The notes under the pieces: generated by a model
The model's input: the letters and a program-made list of their open reading frames with translations, nothing else
What the model was told of the DNA's origin: nothing
Databases searched by the model: none
Origin: Ruminococcus sp. UBA4383
GTDB lineage: Bacteria; Bacillota; Clostridia; Oscillospirales; Ruminococcaceae
Direction of reading: 5' to 3'
Assembly: GCA_002389995.1 (NCBI GenBank)
Contig: DGRR01000058.1
Span: 1-16,766 of the forward strand
DNA: 16,766 nucleotides
Made by a program: the position numbers and the translations under genes
Part shown: in pieces, positions 6,198-12,872 of the stretch
Layout: each line of letters begins with the position of its first letter
Position numbering within the stretch: the first letter of the stretch is position 1

Positions 6198-7145
6198 TTA
6201 TGCTTTTTTCTTATTTTTCATTAATATTACAAGTAAAATTATGCTTATCAATGCAAGAGCGATACAGCCGCATATAAGACCTATTGCGAATTTTGAGATA
6301 TGTTCCTCAATTTCGTAGGTATAGTATGTATATTCGTATTTTTTGAGTTCAGTATCAACTATATCAGCAATGAGTTTATGTCCTTCGGCATTGGGGTGTA
6401 TATCGAAATCGGGCATATTTGTAAGTTCACCGCTTTTGCCTGCGAAACTCGGATAAATGTCGATTACGGTATAATTTTCTGCATTTGAAGTTATTATATT
6501 ATTGAAGGTGCTGATTTTTTTGCCTGTAAAGTCTGTAATCAGGTCAATTCCGATATATTCCGTAGGGTCATAGAGAGTCTGGACGAATATTTTTCCGTCT
6601 GTTTTGCTGTTGAGTTTATCGGAAATAGTTTTGAGATTTTCCTCGAAAGTCACAAGAGCCGCATCTATATTGTCACCGAGTTTGGGGATATATGATGCAA
6701 TTGAAAAAATATCCGCATCATCACCTTTCAAGCCGTTGAGGATTCCGTATATGGGCTGTAAGATATCATTTCCGCCGATAGAAACTATGACGACATCGCT
6801 TTCTTTCAGGTAGTCGTCAATGTCACCGCTGTCGATGATATCAATTAAATTCTGAGTAGTATCACCTGAAACGGATTTATTAATCATCTGAGTATCAACG
6901 CCCTGTAATTCCTCACGGTACTTTTCTTTGAGGATATTGGGGTATGACATACAGTGAGAGTTATCGTCTATGGAAAAGCCGTCAAGCCCGTAGCCGTCAG
7001 GGATAGAGTCGCCCAGAAAAAGCATTTTCGGGGGAGTATTTGTAATATGAGTGGTTGTGATAGTTTCTGTTTCGGTCATTGAACAGCCTGTAAGAATTAT
7101 GCCTGAAAATAATAATGCTGAAACTGAAAGAATTTTTTTATTCAT
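6198..7145 (-). CDS. SGNH/GDSL-family hydrolase lipoprotein with C-terminal membrane segment
   Basis: A 315-residue protein. It has a lipoprotein signal with lipobox LTGC (18-21; Cys21 would be lipidated). An SGNH hydrolase domain follows: block I GDS with Ser47, block II Gly94 in SVSGDT, block III GGND with Asn126, and block V Asp248/His250 in DIHPN. A second hydrophobic stretch at about 286-309 is followed by KNKKKA, so the C-terminus is predicted to be membrane-inserted too. The family cleaves esters (acyl chains, acetyl groups on polysaccharides or peptidoglycan); here it would act outside the cell at the membrane. The start has AAAGGGGTG at good spacing. It lies downstream of hisS, separated by a terminator-like hairpin. 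The substrate is not determinable. Confidence 0.9.
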   Translation of the reverse strand: MNKKILSVSALLFSGIILTGCSMTETETITTTHITNTPPKMLFLGDSIPDGYGLDGFSIDDNSHCMSYPNILKEKYREELQGVDTQMINKSVSGDTTQNLIDIIDSGDIDDYLKESDVVIVSIGGNDILQPIYGILNGLKGDDADIFSIASYIPKLGDNIDAALVTFEENLKTISDKLNSKTDGKIFVQTLYDPTEYIGIDLITDFTGKKISTFNNIITSNAENYTVIDIYPSFAGKSGELTNMPDFDIHPNAEGHKLIADIVDTELKKYEYTYYTYEIEEHISKFAIGLICGCIALALISIILLVILMKNKKKA

Positions 7146-7167
7146 AAATTCACCCCTTTGTTATCTG

Positions 7168-7192
7168 AAAAAAGGCTTCCGCAGAAGCCCTT
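7168..7192 (-). terminator. Terminator-like hairpin after hisS
   Basis: On the minus strand GGCTTC, loop TGCG and GAAGCC (core 7174-7189) are followed by six T residues. A-T pairs extend the stem. It lies between the hisS stop (7198) and the hydrolase start (7145), leaving under 30 bp for any new promoter. Confidence 0.75.
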
Positions 7193-7197
7193 TAAAA

Positions 7198-8538
7198 TCA
7201 GTCTGTGCCGTCGGTAAACGCAAAAAGTGAACCGTTATTGGTTTCTTCTTCGAGAGAACCGAGCATTTTATTCATATATATTTCTTCAAAAGCGGCAGGA
7301 AATTTATCATTCAGGCGGATTTCGGATTCTTCGCCTGATTCCATTTCTTTAAGTTTAGCCTTGCCTTCATTGAGTTCATTTTCGCCGAGGACAATAGTAA
7401 ATGCCGCACCGATTTTATTAGCGTATTTCATCTGAGCTTTAAGACCTCTGCCCATGATGTCATATTCTGCGAAATATCCGAACTCACGCAGTTTGCTTGA
7501 AAATTCCATAGCTTCTTCGAGAGCCTCATCGCCCATAGTAGCAAAATAGAGGTCGCATTTTCTTGGTTTGAGGTAATCGCAGTTCTGTTTATCCATTACA
7601 ATCAGAAGTCTTTCGATACCCATTCCGAAGCCGAGTGCAGGTGTATGCTGACCGCCGAGCTGTTCAATAAGACCGTCATATCTTCCGCCGCCGCAGACAG
7701 TACCCTGTGCGCCTATTTCGGTAGTTACGAACTCAAAGACAGTTTTTGTATAGTAGTCAAGACCTCTCACTATTTTTGGATTTACTTTGAAGTCGATATT
7801 TAATTTAGTGAGATATTTTTTCAATTTCTCGAAATGTGTGCTGCAATCCTCGCAGAGATAGTCAAGGATAACGGGAGCATTTTTAGCGATATCCTGACAA
7901 ACGGGGCTTTTACAGTCAAGTATTCGCATAGGATTTTTTTCAAGTCTTTCCTTGCAGGTATCGCACAGTTCGTCTTTTCTTGCCGAGAAAAATTCTCTCA
8001 AAGCCTTATGATATTCCGCACGGCATGAAGGGCAGCCTATGGAATTTATATAGAGTTCTATATTTTTAAGTTCAAGGCGGTCGAGGAGAGTTTTAGCGAG
8101 CGAGATAACTTCCGCATCAGCGGCAGGGGACTGACTTCCCGCCATTTCAAGACCGAACTGGTGAAATTCTCTGAGTCTTCCCGCCTGAGGTCTTTCGTGG
8201 CGGAAACATGAGATAATGTAATAAACTCTCTGAGGGAGTGCTTCATTGAGCATACCGTTTTGCAGCATAGCCCTTATAACGCCAGCCGTACCTTCGGGGC
8301 GGAGGGTAAATTCAGTTTCCTTAGCCTTTACGGTATACATTTCCTTCTGTACCACATCGGTAGTTTCGCCGACTGAGCGGAGAAAGAGGTCGGTATTTTC
8401 AAAGGTAGGCACTCTTATTTCGGAGAAACCGAAAGTTTCGGCAGTTTCCCTTGCGATTTTTTCGACAGTGTGCCATTTGTGGATATCTTTTGGAGTGACA
8501 TCTTCCGTACCGTTGGGGCGTTTAATATTTACAGCCAT
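7198..8538 (-). CDS. hisS: Histidine--tRNA ligase
   Basis: A 446-residue class II synthetase that charges tRNA-His in the cytoplasm. Motif 1 lies near 37-68. Motif 2 spans about 106-127 with FRHERPQAGRLREFHQ. Histidine-binding motifs are RGLDYYTKTVFEF (258-270, with the conserved Arg258) and GGGRYDGL (283-290). Motif 3 is LGFGMGIERLL (302-312), followed by the C-terminal anticodon-binding domain. The insertion between motifs 2 and 3 carries four cysteine pairs (169/172, 192/195, 209/214, 229/232), a zinc-ribbon-like feature I recall from other clostridial HisRS. A GAAAGG site precedes the ATG. No T-box leader is present: only 78 bp separate it from the upstream gene, and they hold a terminator-like hairpin. 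The call is certain. Confidence 0.98.
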   Translation of the reverse strand: MAVNIKRPNGTEDVTPKDIHKWHTVEKIARETAETFGFSEIRVPTFENTDLFLRSVGETTDVVQKEMYTVKAKETEFTLRPEGTAGVIRAMLQNGMLNEALPQRVYYIISCFRHERPQAGRLREFHQFGLEMAGSQSPAADAEVISLAKTLLDRLELKNIELYINSIGCPSCRAEYHKALREFFSARKDELCDTCKERLEKNPMRILDCKSPVCQDIAKNAPVILDYLCEDCSTHFEKLKKYLTKLNIDFKVNPKIVRGLDYYTKTVFEFVTTEIGAQGTVCGGGRYDGLIEQLGGQHTPALGFGMGIERLLIVMDKQNCDYLKPRKCDLYFATMGDEALEEAMEFSSKLREFGYFAEYDIMGRGLKAQMKYANKIGAAFTIVLGENELNEGKAKLKEMESGEESEIRLNDKFPAAFEEIYMNKMLGSLEEETNNGSLFAFTDGTD

Positions 8539-8561
8539 TTTTTATCAGCCTTTCTTTACAT

Positions 8562-8588
8562 AAAAATTGTCCCCATAGACGGGGACAA
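8562..8588 (-). terminator. Terminator-like hairpin between mgsA-like gene and hisS
   Basis: TTGTCCCC (8567-8574) pairs with GGGGACAA (8581-8588) around a six-base loop. On the minus strand it is followed by TTTTT (8566-8562). It lies 24 bp upstream of the hisS ATG, so it either ends the upstream unit or acts as a leader attenuator for hisS. Confidence 0.78.
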
Positions 8589-8616
8589 CAGGTGAATAAA
8601 CATTTGTCCTTATATA

Positions 8617-9018
8617 TTATATTCCGGGAGTGCCGACCTCCCGCCAGTCGAGGTCACCACGTTCGAGGGCGAGAATGAGAGCTTCTGCGGTTGCGATATT
8701 TGTTGCAACGGGTACGTTGTGAACGTCGCAGAGTCTGAGGAGGTTCATGTCGTTTGCATCAGTAACCTTGGGGTTATTGGGGTCTCTGAAAAACAGAAGC
8801 ACATCGACCTCGTTGCATGAAAGGAGGGCGAGAATCTGTTCTGCGCCGCCTCTGCCGCTTAGATAGCGTTTAATGGGCAGTCCCGTAGCTTCGCTGACCT
8901 GTTTTCCTGTGGTGTTTGTGGCGATTAAAGAATGTTTTGAAAGTATTCCGCAGTATGCACTGCAAAACTGTACCATAAGTTCTTTTTTTGCATCATGTGC
9001 GATTATGGCAATTTTCAT
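8617..9018 (-). CDS. mgsA: Methylglyoxal synthase-like protein
   Basis: A 133-residue protein with the MGS fold signature. The N-terminus is MKIAIIAHD, the phosphate-loop region is ATNTTGK (33-39), then SGRGGAEQ (54-61), FFRDP (76-80) and LLRLCDVHNVPVATNIATAE. The family converts dihydroxyacetone phosphate to methylglyoxal and phosphate. Compared with E. coli MgsA (from memory, ungapped), the catalytic Asp71 position is Glu60 here, His98 is Thr86 and Asp101 is Asn89, while His8-Asp9 and Asp79 are kept. Activity is therefore uncertain; MGS-like domains also serve as ligand-binding regulators. The ATG at 9018 has AAAGGAC at good spacing. A longer start at 9060, overlapping the upstream stop, lacks a ribosome site. 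It follows the minD-like gene by 38 bp, probably in one transcript. Confidence 0.88.
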   Translation of the reverse strand: MKIAIIAHDAKKELMVQFCSAYCGILSKHSLIATNTTGKQVSEATGLPIKRYLSGRGGAEQILALLSCNEVDVLLFFRDPNNPKVTDANDMNLLRLCDVHNVPVATNIATAEALILALERGDLDWREVGTPGI

Positions 9019-9056
9019 AATATCTGTCCTTTCCCCGCTTTGCGGATTTATTTTAA

Positions 9057-9794
9057 TCATGCCGTTTTGACTGTAAGCGGAACAAAATCTCCGCCGAGGC
9101 GTTTGGCTATTGCGTCAAAAGCTCTTAAAGCAGCCGAATCTGTCGGAATAGGGTTACCTTTTCCCGTAGCGACGGTCATTCTGAAATCATCGGGAACGAC
9201 ACCGATAAGCTGAACGCCTATTTTGTCGATTATTTCATCGAGGTTTGTAACGAGGGCATCGCCTATGACTTTTTTGCTTATTTTGTTTATGATAAGTCGC
9301 TGGCTTTTGTTTCCTCTGTTATAGAACTCATCTGACATAAGGCTTGCATCTCTGACGCACACGGGGTCAGGGGTAGAGAGGACGAGGATAAGGTTAGCCT
9401 GTTCGACGATATCAAAGACGTGTGAGTTAATGCCTGCGCCCGTATCAATGATTATGTATTCAAAATATTTTTTGATAGAGCGGCATATTTCGACGATTTG
9501 TTCAGCGGTAACGCTTGTAAGAGTTTTCGGGGCGCAAAGGAGGTTGAGGTTGCTTGCCATAGGGACATCAGCGATAGCGTCGAGGGGTTTTTTCTTACCG
9601 TTGAGGACATCGCCGAGGTCATATTTTATAGAATTTTCCATACCGAACATGATATCGAGGCATCGCAGACCGAAATCGAGTTCAATCAAAAGGGTTCTGT
9701 GACCTTGTTTAGCGAGGGCGTAGCCGATACCTGCACAGACAGTGGATTTACCTGTACCGCCCTTGCCTGACGTGACAGCAATTATTTTAGACAT
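9057..9794 (-). CDS. minD: MinD-like P-loop ATPase
   Basis: A 245-residue protein of the ParA/MinD (SIMIBI) class. It has the deviant Walker A GKGGTGKST (10-18, with the signature Lys11), a MinD-type ELDFGLRCLDIMFGMEN segment, a Walker B-like FEYIIIDTGAG and the family ending FDAIAKRLGGDFVPL. MinD proteins bind the membrane as ATP dimers and place the division septum with MinC. Here the chain stops nine residues after the IAKRLGGD-type segment, so the C-terminal amphipathic membrane-targeting helix of true MinD (as recalled for B. subtilis) appears missing. No minC, minE or divIVA is next to it. The start at 9794 has AAAGGA at good spacing; a longer start at 9836 has none. It leads an operon with the MGS-like gene. 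MinD-like or another MinD/FlhG-type ATPase is possible. Confidence 0.85.
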   Translation of the reverse strand: MSKIIAVTSGKGGTGKSTVCAGIGYALAKQGHRTLLIELDFGLRCLDIMFGMENSIKYDLGDVLNGKKKPLDAIADVPMASNLNLLCAPKTLTSVTAEQIVEICRSIKKYFEYIIIDTGAGINSHVFDIVEQANLILVLSTPDPVCVRDASLMSDEFYNRGNKSQRLIINKISKKVIGDALVTNLDEIIDKIGVQLIGVVPDDFRMTVATGKGNPIPTDSAALRAFDAIAKRLGGDFVPLTVKTA

Positions 9795-9867
9795 TTGAAA
9801 TCCTTTCTGTTTCGCAGACCGAGATAAAAAATACACGGAAAAGAAACATGATAAAATCTTAATTTAC

Positions 9868-9896
9868 ATTATAACACAAAAAATCCAATTTGTCAA
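9868..9896 (-). promoter_or_regulatory. Promoter of minD-like operon
   Basis: On the minus strand, consensus TTGACA (9891-9896) and TATAAT (9868-9873) have a 17-bp spacer. Transcription would start near 9861, giving a leader of about 65 nt. Confidence 0.88.
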
Positions 9897-9954
9897 AGGA
9901 GTTTTTTGTGAATAAGAGAAAATTGTACAAATATATATATTTCAGGATTTTCGC

Positions 9955-9971
9955 TTGTGCATAATGCACAA
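9955..9971. repeat. Perfect palindrome TTGTGCAT-A-ATGCACAA
   Basis: A 17-bp inverted repeat lying four bases beyond the stop of the shikimate-kinase-like gene and about 60 bp upstream of the minD-like promoter. It lacks a following T-run, so it is a poor terminator; an operator is possible. The same TGTGCAT arms recur at 13554-13573. Confidence 0.6.
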
Positions 9972-9974
9972 TGA

Positions 9975-10472
9975 TTATTTTAAACTTTGAACTATCTTAT
10001 TTACAGTTTTCTCTATACCGCAGCCGTTTTCGTCAATTGTTATATCGGCATATTTTTCATACAGGCTTGTTCTTTCCCTGAAAAGTTCGTAGAGTTTCTG
10101 ACCTTTTCTGATAACAACGCCTCTGTTTTTAATATTTCCGAGACGGTATTTTAATTTTCTGTAATCGAGTTTAAGGTACACGATTGTTCCGATTTCGGAA
10201 AGATTTTTCATGGCATCTTCACCGTACACGACACTTCCGCCCGTAGCGATTACGGAATTATCCGCCTTTAAACGGCTTATTATGCGGTTTTCGGTTTCGA
10301 TGAATCCGTCAACGCCTTCTGATTCGATAATATCTTTGAGGAGTCTTTTTTCCTCCTGCTGGATAATCAGGTCGGTGTCGATAAAATGGTAACCGAGGAT
10401 TTTTGCGAGGATAACGCCGATGGTACTTTTTCCGACAGCGGGCATACCGATTAATATTATATTATTTTTCAT
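9975..10472 (-). CDS. aroK: Shikimate kinase-like P-loop kinase
   Basis: A 165-residue NMP-kinase-fold protein. Walker A is GMPAVGKST (9-17), the DxD pair is Asp32/Asp34, ATGGSVV (76-82) takes the place of the usual GGG loop, the lid arginine region is near Arg117, and R-x-x-L-Y-x-x-Y-A-D starts at Arg134. Shikimate kinases phosphorylate shikimate in the chorismate pathway. Residue 58, normally the shikimate-binding Arg, is Ile here, and the third Gly of GGG is Ser. The true substrate may therefore differ (inference). The ATG at 10472 follows AGAAGGA; the longer reading starting at 10556 has no ribosome site. No other aro gene is adjacent. It is transcribed from its own promoter and separated from minD by 180 bp. 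Confidence 0.87.
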   Translation of the reverse strand: MKNNIILIGMPAVGKSTIGVILAKILGYHFIDTDLIIQQEEKRLLKDIIESEGVDGFIETENRIISRLKADNSVIATGGSVVYGEDAMKNLSEIGTIVYLKLDYRKLKYRLGNIKNRGVVIRKGQKLYELFRERTSLYEKYADITIDENGCGIEKTVNKIVQSLK

Positions 10473-10568
10473 AAAAATTATTCCTTCTGAATCTGAAATA
10501 AATTTGAAACAGCAATCAAAAAAGCTTAAAACAGGCATATCCGCCTGCAAAAACAAAGTTCCTATAAC

Positions 10569-10597
10569 ATTTTATACTTTTTTGTGCGATTTGTCAA
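10569..10597 (-). promoter_or_regulatory. Promoter of shikimate kinase-like gene
   Basis: On the minus strand, TTGACA (10592-10597) and TAAAAT (10569-10574) are separated by 17 bp. The leader of about 90 nt contains a short GCAGGC/GCCTGT hairpin followed by TTTT (near 10530-10550), too weak to call a terminator. Confidence 0.75.
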
Positions 10598-10646
10598 TAG
10601 CAAAGAGAAAAGATTATAATATTTCATTGTTTGTTCAAATATTTTC

Positions 10647-10675
10647 TTGACAAAATAAAATTATTGTGTTAGTAT
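10647..10675 (+). promoter_or_regulatory. Promoter of radical SAM-patatin operon
   Basis: TTGACA (10647-10652) and TAGTAT (10670-10675) have a 17-bp spacer. The expected start, near 10682, falls inside the ribosome site AGGGTGA, so the mRNA leader would be only about 10 nt. Confidence 0.75.
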
Positions 10676-10691
10676 ATACAGGGTGAAAATT

Positions 10692-11642
10692 ATGCATGAA
10701 TTTATATATTCTCTTGACAACAAGCGTTATCATACGCTTAATTATCATCTGAGGAAAAATTTCGGCATGAAAATATATAAAGCCGTCATAGACGGAGGAT
10801 TCACCTGCCCCAATATTGACGGTTCAAAGGGTACGGGAGGCTGTATATTCTGTGACGGAGGAAGCGGATACTTCACACATTCAGGATTATCCGTGAGAAA
10901 TCAGCTTGAAACGGAATATCAGCGCATATCGTCAAAATACGGAGATGTTCCCGTTACAGCATATTTTCAGGCAAATACAAATACTTATGCACCTGTTGAA
11001 AAACTGCGGGAACTTTATTTTCAGGCGATAGATTTTCCGCATACTTTCGGAATTTCAATAGGTACAAGGGCGGACTGCCTTTCAGATGATACGATAGAAT
11101 TGTTAAATGAGATAAATAAAAAAGTTTATCTGACTGTTGAACTCGGTATGCAGACCGTTCATGAAAAAACTATATCTTCAATAAACCGATGCTGTACGCA
11201 CGGAGAGTTTTTGAACGGATATTACAGGCTCAGAAATAACGGCATAAGGGTATGTATTCACATAATTAACGGCTTGCCTGATGAAACTCCTGAAATGATG
11301 CTCGAAACCGCAAGGCAGACCGCAGTTTTAAAGCCTGATGCAGTCAAAATACAGATGCTCCATGTAATACAGGGTACGGCATTAGCGGAAAAATATAGTG
11401 AATCACCGTTTCATCTTCTCACTATGGAGGAATATATTGATATAGTTATAAGACAGCTTGAAATTCTTCCGCCTGAAACGGTTATTGAGAGAATTACAGG
11501 TGACGGCGACAGAAAAAAATTAATCGCTCCCATGTGGACGGTTAATAAGATAGCTGTACTCGGTGCGATTGACAAGCGCATGAAAGAACTCGACACATGG
11601 CAAGGGAAATTTTTTAATATAATATCAGGAGGTTTTATATGA
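10692..11642 (+). CDS. Radical SAM protein, YhcC family
   Basis: A 316-residue protein resembling the YhcC (TIGR01212-type) radical SAM family. The [4Fe-4S] cysteines have the family's unusual spacing: Cys39, Cys51 and Cys54, in FTCPNIDGSKGTGGCIFCDG, instead of CxxxCxxC. Other conserved stretches are AYFQANTNTYAP, GTRADCLSDD, ELGMQTVHEKT and HIINGLPDETPEMM. The biochemical reaction of the family is not firmly established, to my knowledge. The ATG at 10692 is preferred; a GTG at 10683 lies inside the AGGGTGA ribosome site. Its stop (TGA, 11640-11642) overlaps the patatin-like gene start in an ATGA arrangement, so the two are translationally coupled. A good promoter lies immediately upstream. 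Confidence 0.93.
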   Translation: MHEFIYSLDNKRYHTLNYHLRKNFGMKIYKAVIDGGFTCPNIDGSKGTGGCIFCDGGSGYFTHSGLSVRNQLETEYQRISSKYGDVPVTAYFQANTNTYAPVEKLRELYFQAIDFPHTFGISIGTRADCLSDDTIELLNEINKKVYLTVELGMQTVHEKTISSINRCCTHGEFLNGYYRLRNNGIRVCIHIINGLPDETPEMMLETARQTAVLKPDAVKIQMLHVIQGTALAEKYSESPFHLLTMEEYIDIVIRQLEILPPETVIERITGDGDRKKLIAPMWTVNKIAVLGAIDKRMKELDTWQGKFFNIISGGFI

Positions 11643-12484
11643 AGTACGGACTTGTCCTTGAAGGCGGTGCTATGAGAGGTTTATTCACAGTAGGCGTTCT
11701 TGATGTTCTTATGGAAAATAATATAAAATTTGACGCAATTACAGGCGTTTCGGCAGGTGCGGCTTTCGGCTGCAACTATAAGTCTGAACAGAATGGCAGA
11801 GCAATAAGATATAATCTCCGCTTTTGCCGTGACAAAAGATATTGCAGTGTTGAATCATTAATCAGGACAGGTGATATGTTCGGTGCGGAATTTTGCTACC
11901 ACACAATCCCTGATAAGCTCGATATATTCGACCGTGATGCCTTTAAAAATAATCCTGCGGAGTTTTATGCCGTATGCACTGATGTCGAGACAGGCAGGGC
12001 GGTATATCATAAATTCAATCATATGGACTATACAGAGCTTGAATGGATAAGAGCGTCCGCATCTATGCCGTTAGCCGCAAGAATAGTGAATATAAACGGC
12101 AGAAAACTGCTTGACGGAGGAGTTTCCGACTCGATACCGCTTGAATTTATGGAGAAAAACGTCTGCGATAAAAATATAGTTATTCTCACTCAGCCGAGAG
12201 GATATGTCAAGAAAAAAAGCCGCAGTCTCTCAATGATTAAAAGTATTTACAGGAAATATCCGAATTTTATAAAAACCTGTACCATAAGGCATAATGTATA
12301 TAATCATGAACTTGCATATGTAGATAATTCCGAAAAAAACGGCAGGAGTTTAGTTATAGCACCGCCCGAAAAGCTTCCCATAGGTCATATTGAACACAAT
12401 CACGAAGTATTGCTTGAAGTCTACCGCATAGGCAGAAATACCGCAAATGATATGCTCAGTGACATTAAAAATTTCATGAAATAA
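11639..12484 (+). CDS. Patatin-like phospholipase family protein
   Basis: A 281-residue protein with the patatin catalytic dyad. The nucleophile is Ser38 in GVSAG (36-40), the oxyanion loop is EGGAMRG (8-14, a variant of GGGxRG), and Asp159 lies in DGG (159-161). The overall form matches the bacterial RssA/YjjU-like subgroup, predicted cytoplasmic serine acyl hydrolases acting on lipids. No signal peptide or membrane segment is seen. An AGGAGG ribosome site lies within the end of the upstream radical SAM gene, with ATGA overlap. The physiological substrate and the reason for pairing with YhcC are unknown. The transcript ends at the GAAA-loop terminator directly downstream. Confidence 0.93.
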   Translation: MKYGLVLEGGAMRGLFTVGVLDVLMENNIKFDAITGVSAGAAFGCNYKSEQNGRAIRYNLRFCRDKRYCSVESLIRTGDMFGAEFCYHTIPDKLDIFDRDAFKNNPAEFYAVCTDVETGRAVYHKFNHMDYTELEWIRASASMPLAARIVNINGRKLLDGGVSDSIPLEFMEKNVCDKNIVILTQPRGYVKKKSRSLSMIKSIYRKYPNFIKTCTIRHNVYNHELAYVDNSEKNGRSLVIAPPEKLPIGHIEHNHEVLLEVYRIGRNTANDMLSDIKNFMK

Positions 12485-12516
12485 AAATACCCCCGAAAGG
12501 GGGATTTTATTTTTTG
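12484..12516. terminator. Bidirectional terminator (GAAA tetraloop)
   Basis: CCCCC (12490-12494), GAAA loop and GGGGG (12499-12503) are followed by ATTTTATTTTTT on the plus strand and TATTTTTATTT on the minus strand. It serves the patatin gene and the convergent bioY-DUF1284 operon; its right flank includes the DUF1284 stop codon. Confidence 0.88.
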
Positions 12517-12872
12517 CATATGTAAAACCATTTGCAGTCAGCGCAGATATTTTCAAGACCGCATGATATAATTTTTTCAGCGGATTTTTTTAGTTCGCTC
12601 CATTTTATGACGGAATTAATTTTGAGACTGCAGTTTTGCATAACAGCCCTGTCATAGTGCGGAACTTTTTCGCTTGCACATACACCATTGATATTATGGG
12701 GACATTTACTGCATATTACATCGGCATTTTCGGTAATGCACACAAATGGGTCTGAACTTTCGAGGATATTTATTACATTCCGCATATTTTCGGTAAATTC
12801 GGGGGAATATCCTTTCCCCTCAAAAAACTGTATGCAGAGAGCATGATGCGGACGGATTTTATATATTTGCAT
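12507..12872 (-). CDS. DUF1284 domain-containing Cys-rich protein
   Basis: A 121-residue protein that I recognise as DUF1284-like from the N-terminal RPHHALCIQFFEGKGYS and the later CSKC (54-57) and CADCKWFYIC (110-119). It contains ten cysteines (13, 45, 54, 57, 65, 81, 104, 110, 113, 119), which suggests metal or Fe-S binding; this is inference. The function of the family is unknown to me. Its ATG lies inside the end of bioY (14-bp overlap) with no good ribosome site of its own, so translation is probably coupled to bioY. Being in a predicted BirA-controlled operon hints at a link to biotin metabolism. No signal peptide is seen. Confidence 0.88.
   Translation of the reverse strand: MQIYKIRPHHALCIQFFEGKGYSPEFTENMRNVINILESSDPFVCITENADVICSKCPHNINGVCASEKVPHYDRAVMQNCSLKINSVIKWSELKKSAEKIISCGLENICADCKWFYICKK

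Noticed and set aside
7146..8616. T-box riboswitch or other leader RNA for hisS
   Set aside because: Only 78 bp separate hisS from the upstream gene and there is no T-box sequence or specifier stem; only a simple terminator-like hairpin is present.
9019..9060. Longer N-terminus of the MgsA-like protein starting at 9060
   Set aside because: The upstream ATG overlaps the minD-like stop but has no ribosome site. The ATG at 9018 has AAAGGAC and gives the standard family N-terminus.
10530..10550. Attenuator hairpin in the shikimate kinase-like leader
   Set aside because: The stem is only about six base pairs with a short T4 tail, too weak to support.
10473..10556. Longer N-terminus of the shikimate kinase-like protein
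   Set aside because: The extra 28 residues lie in the leader downstream of the promoter, have no ribosome site and do not fit the family.
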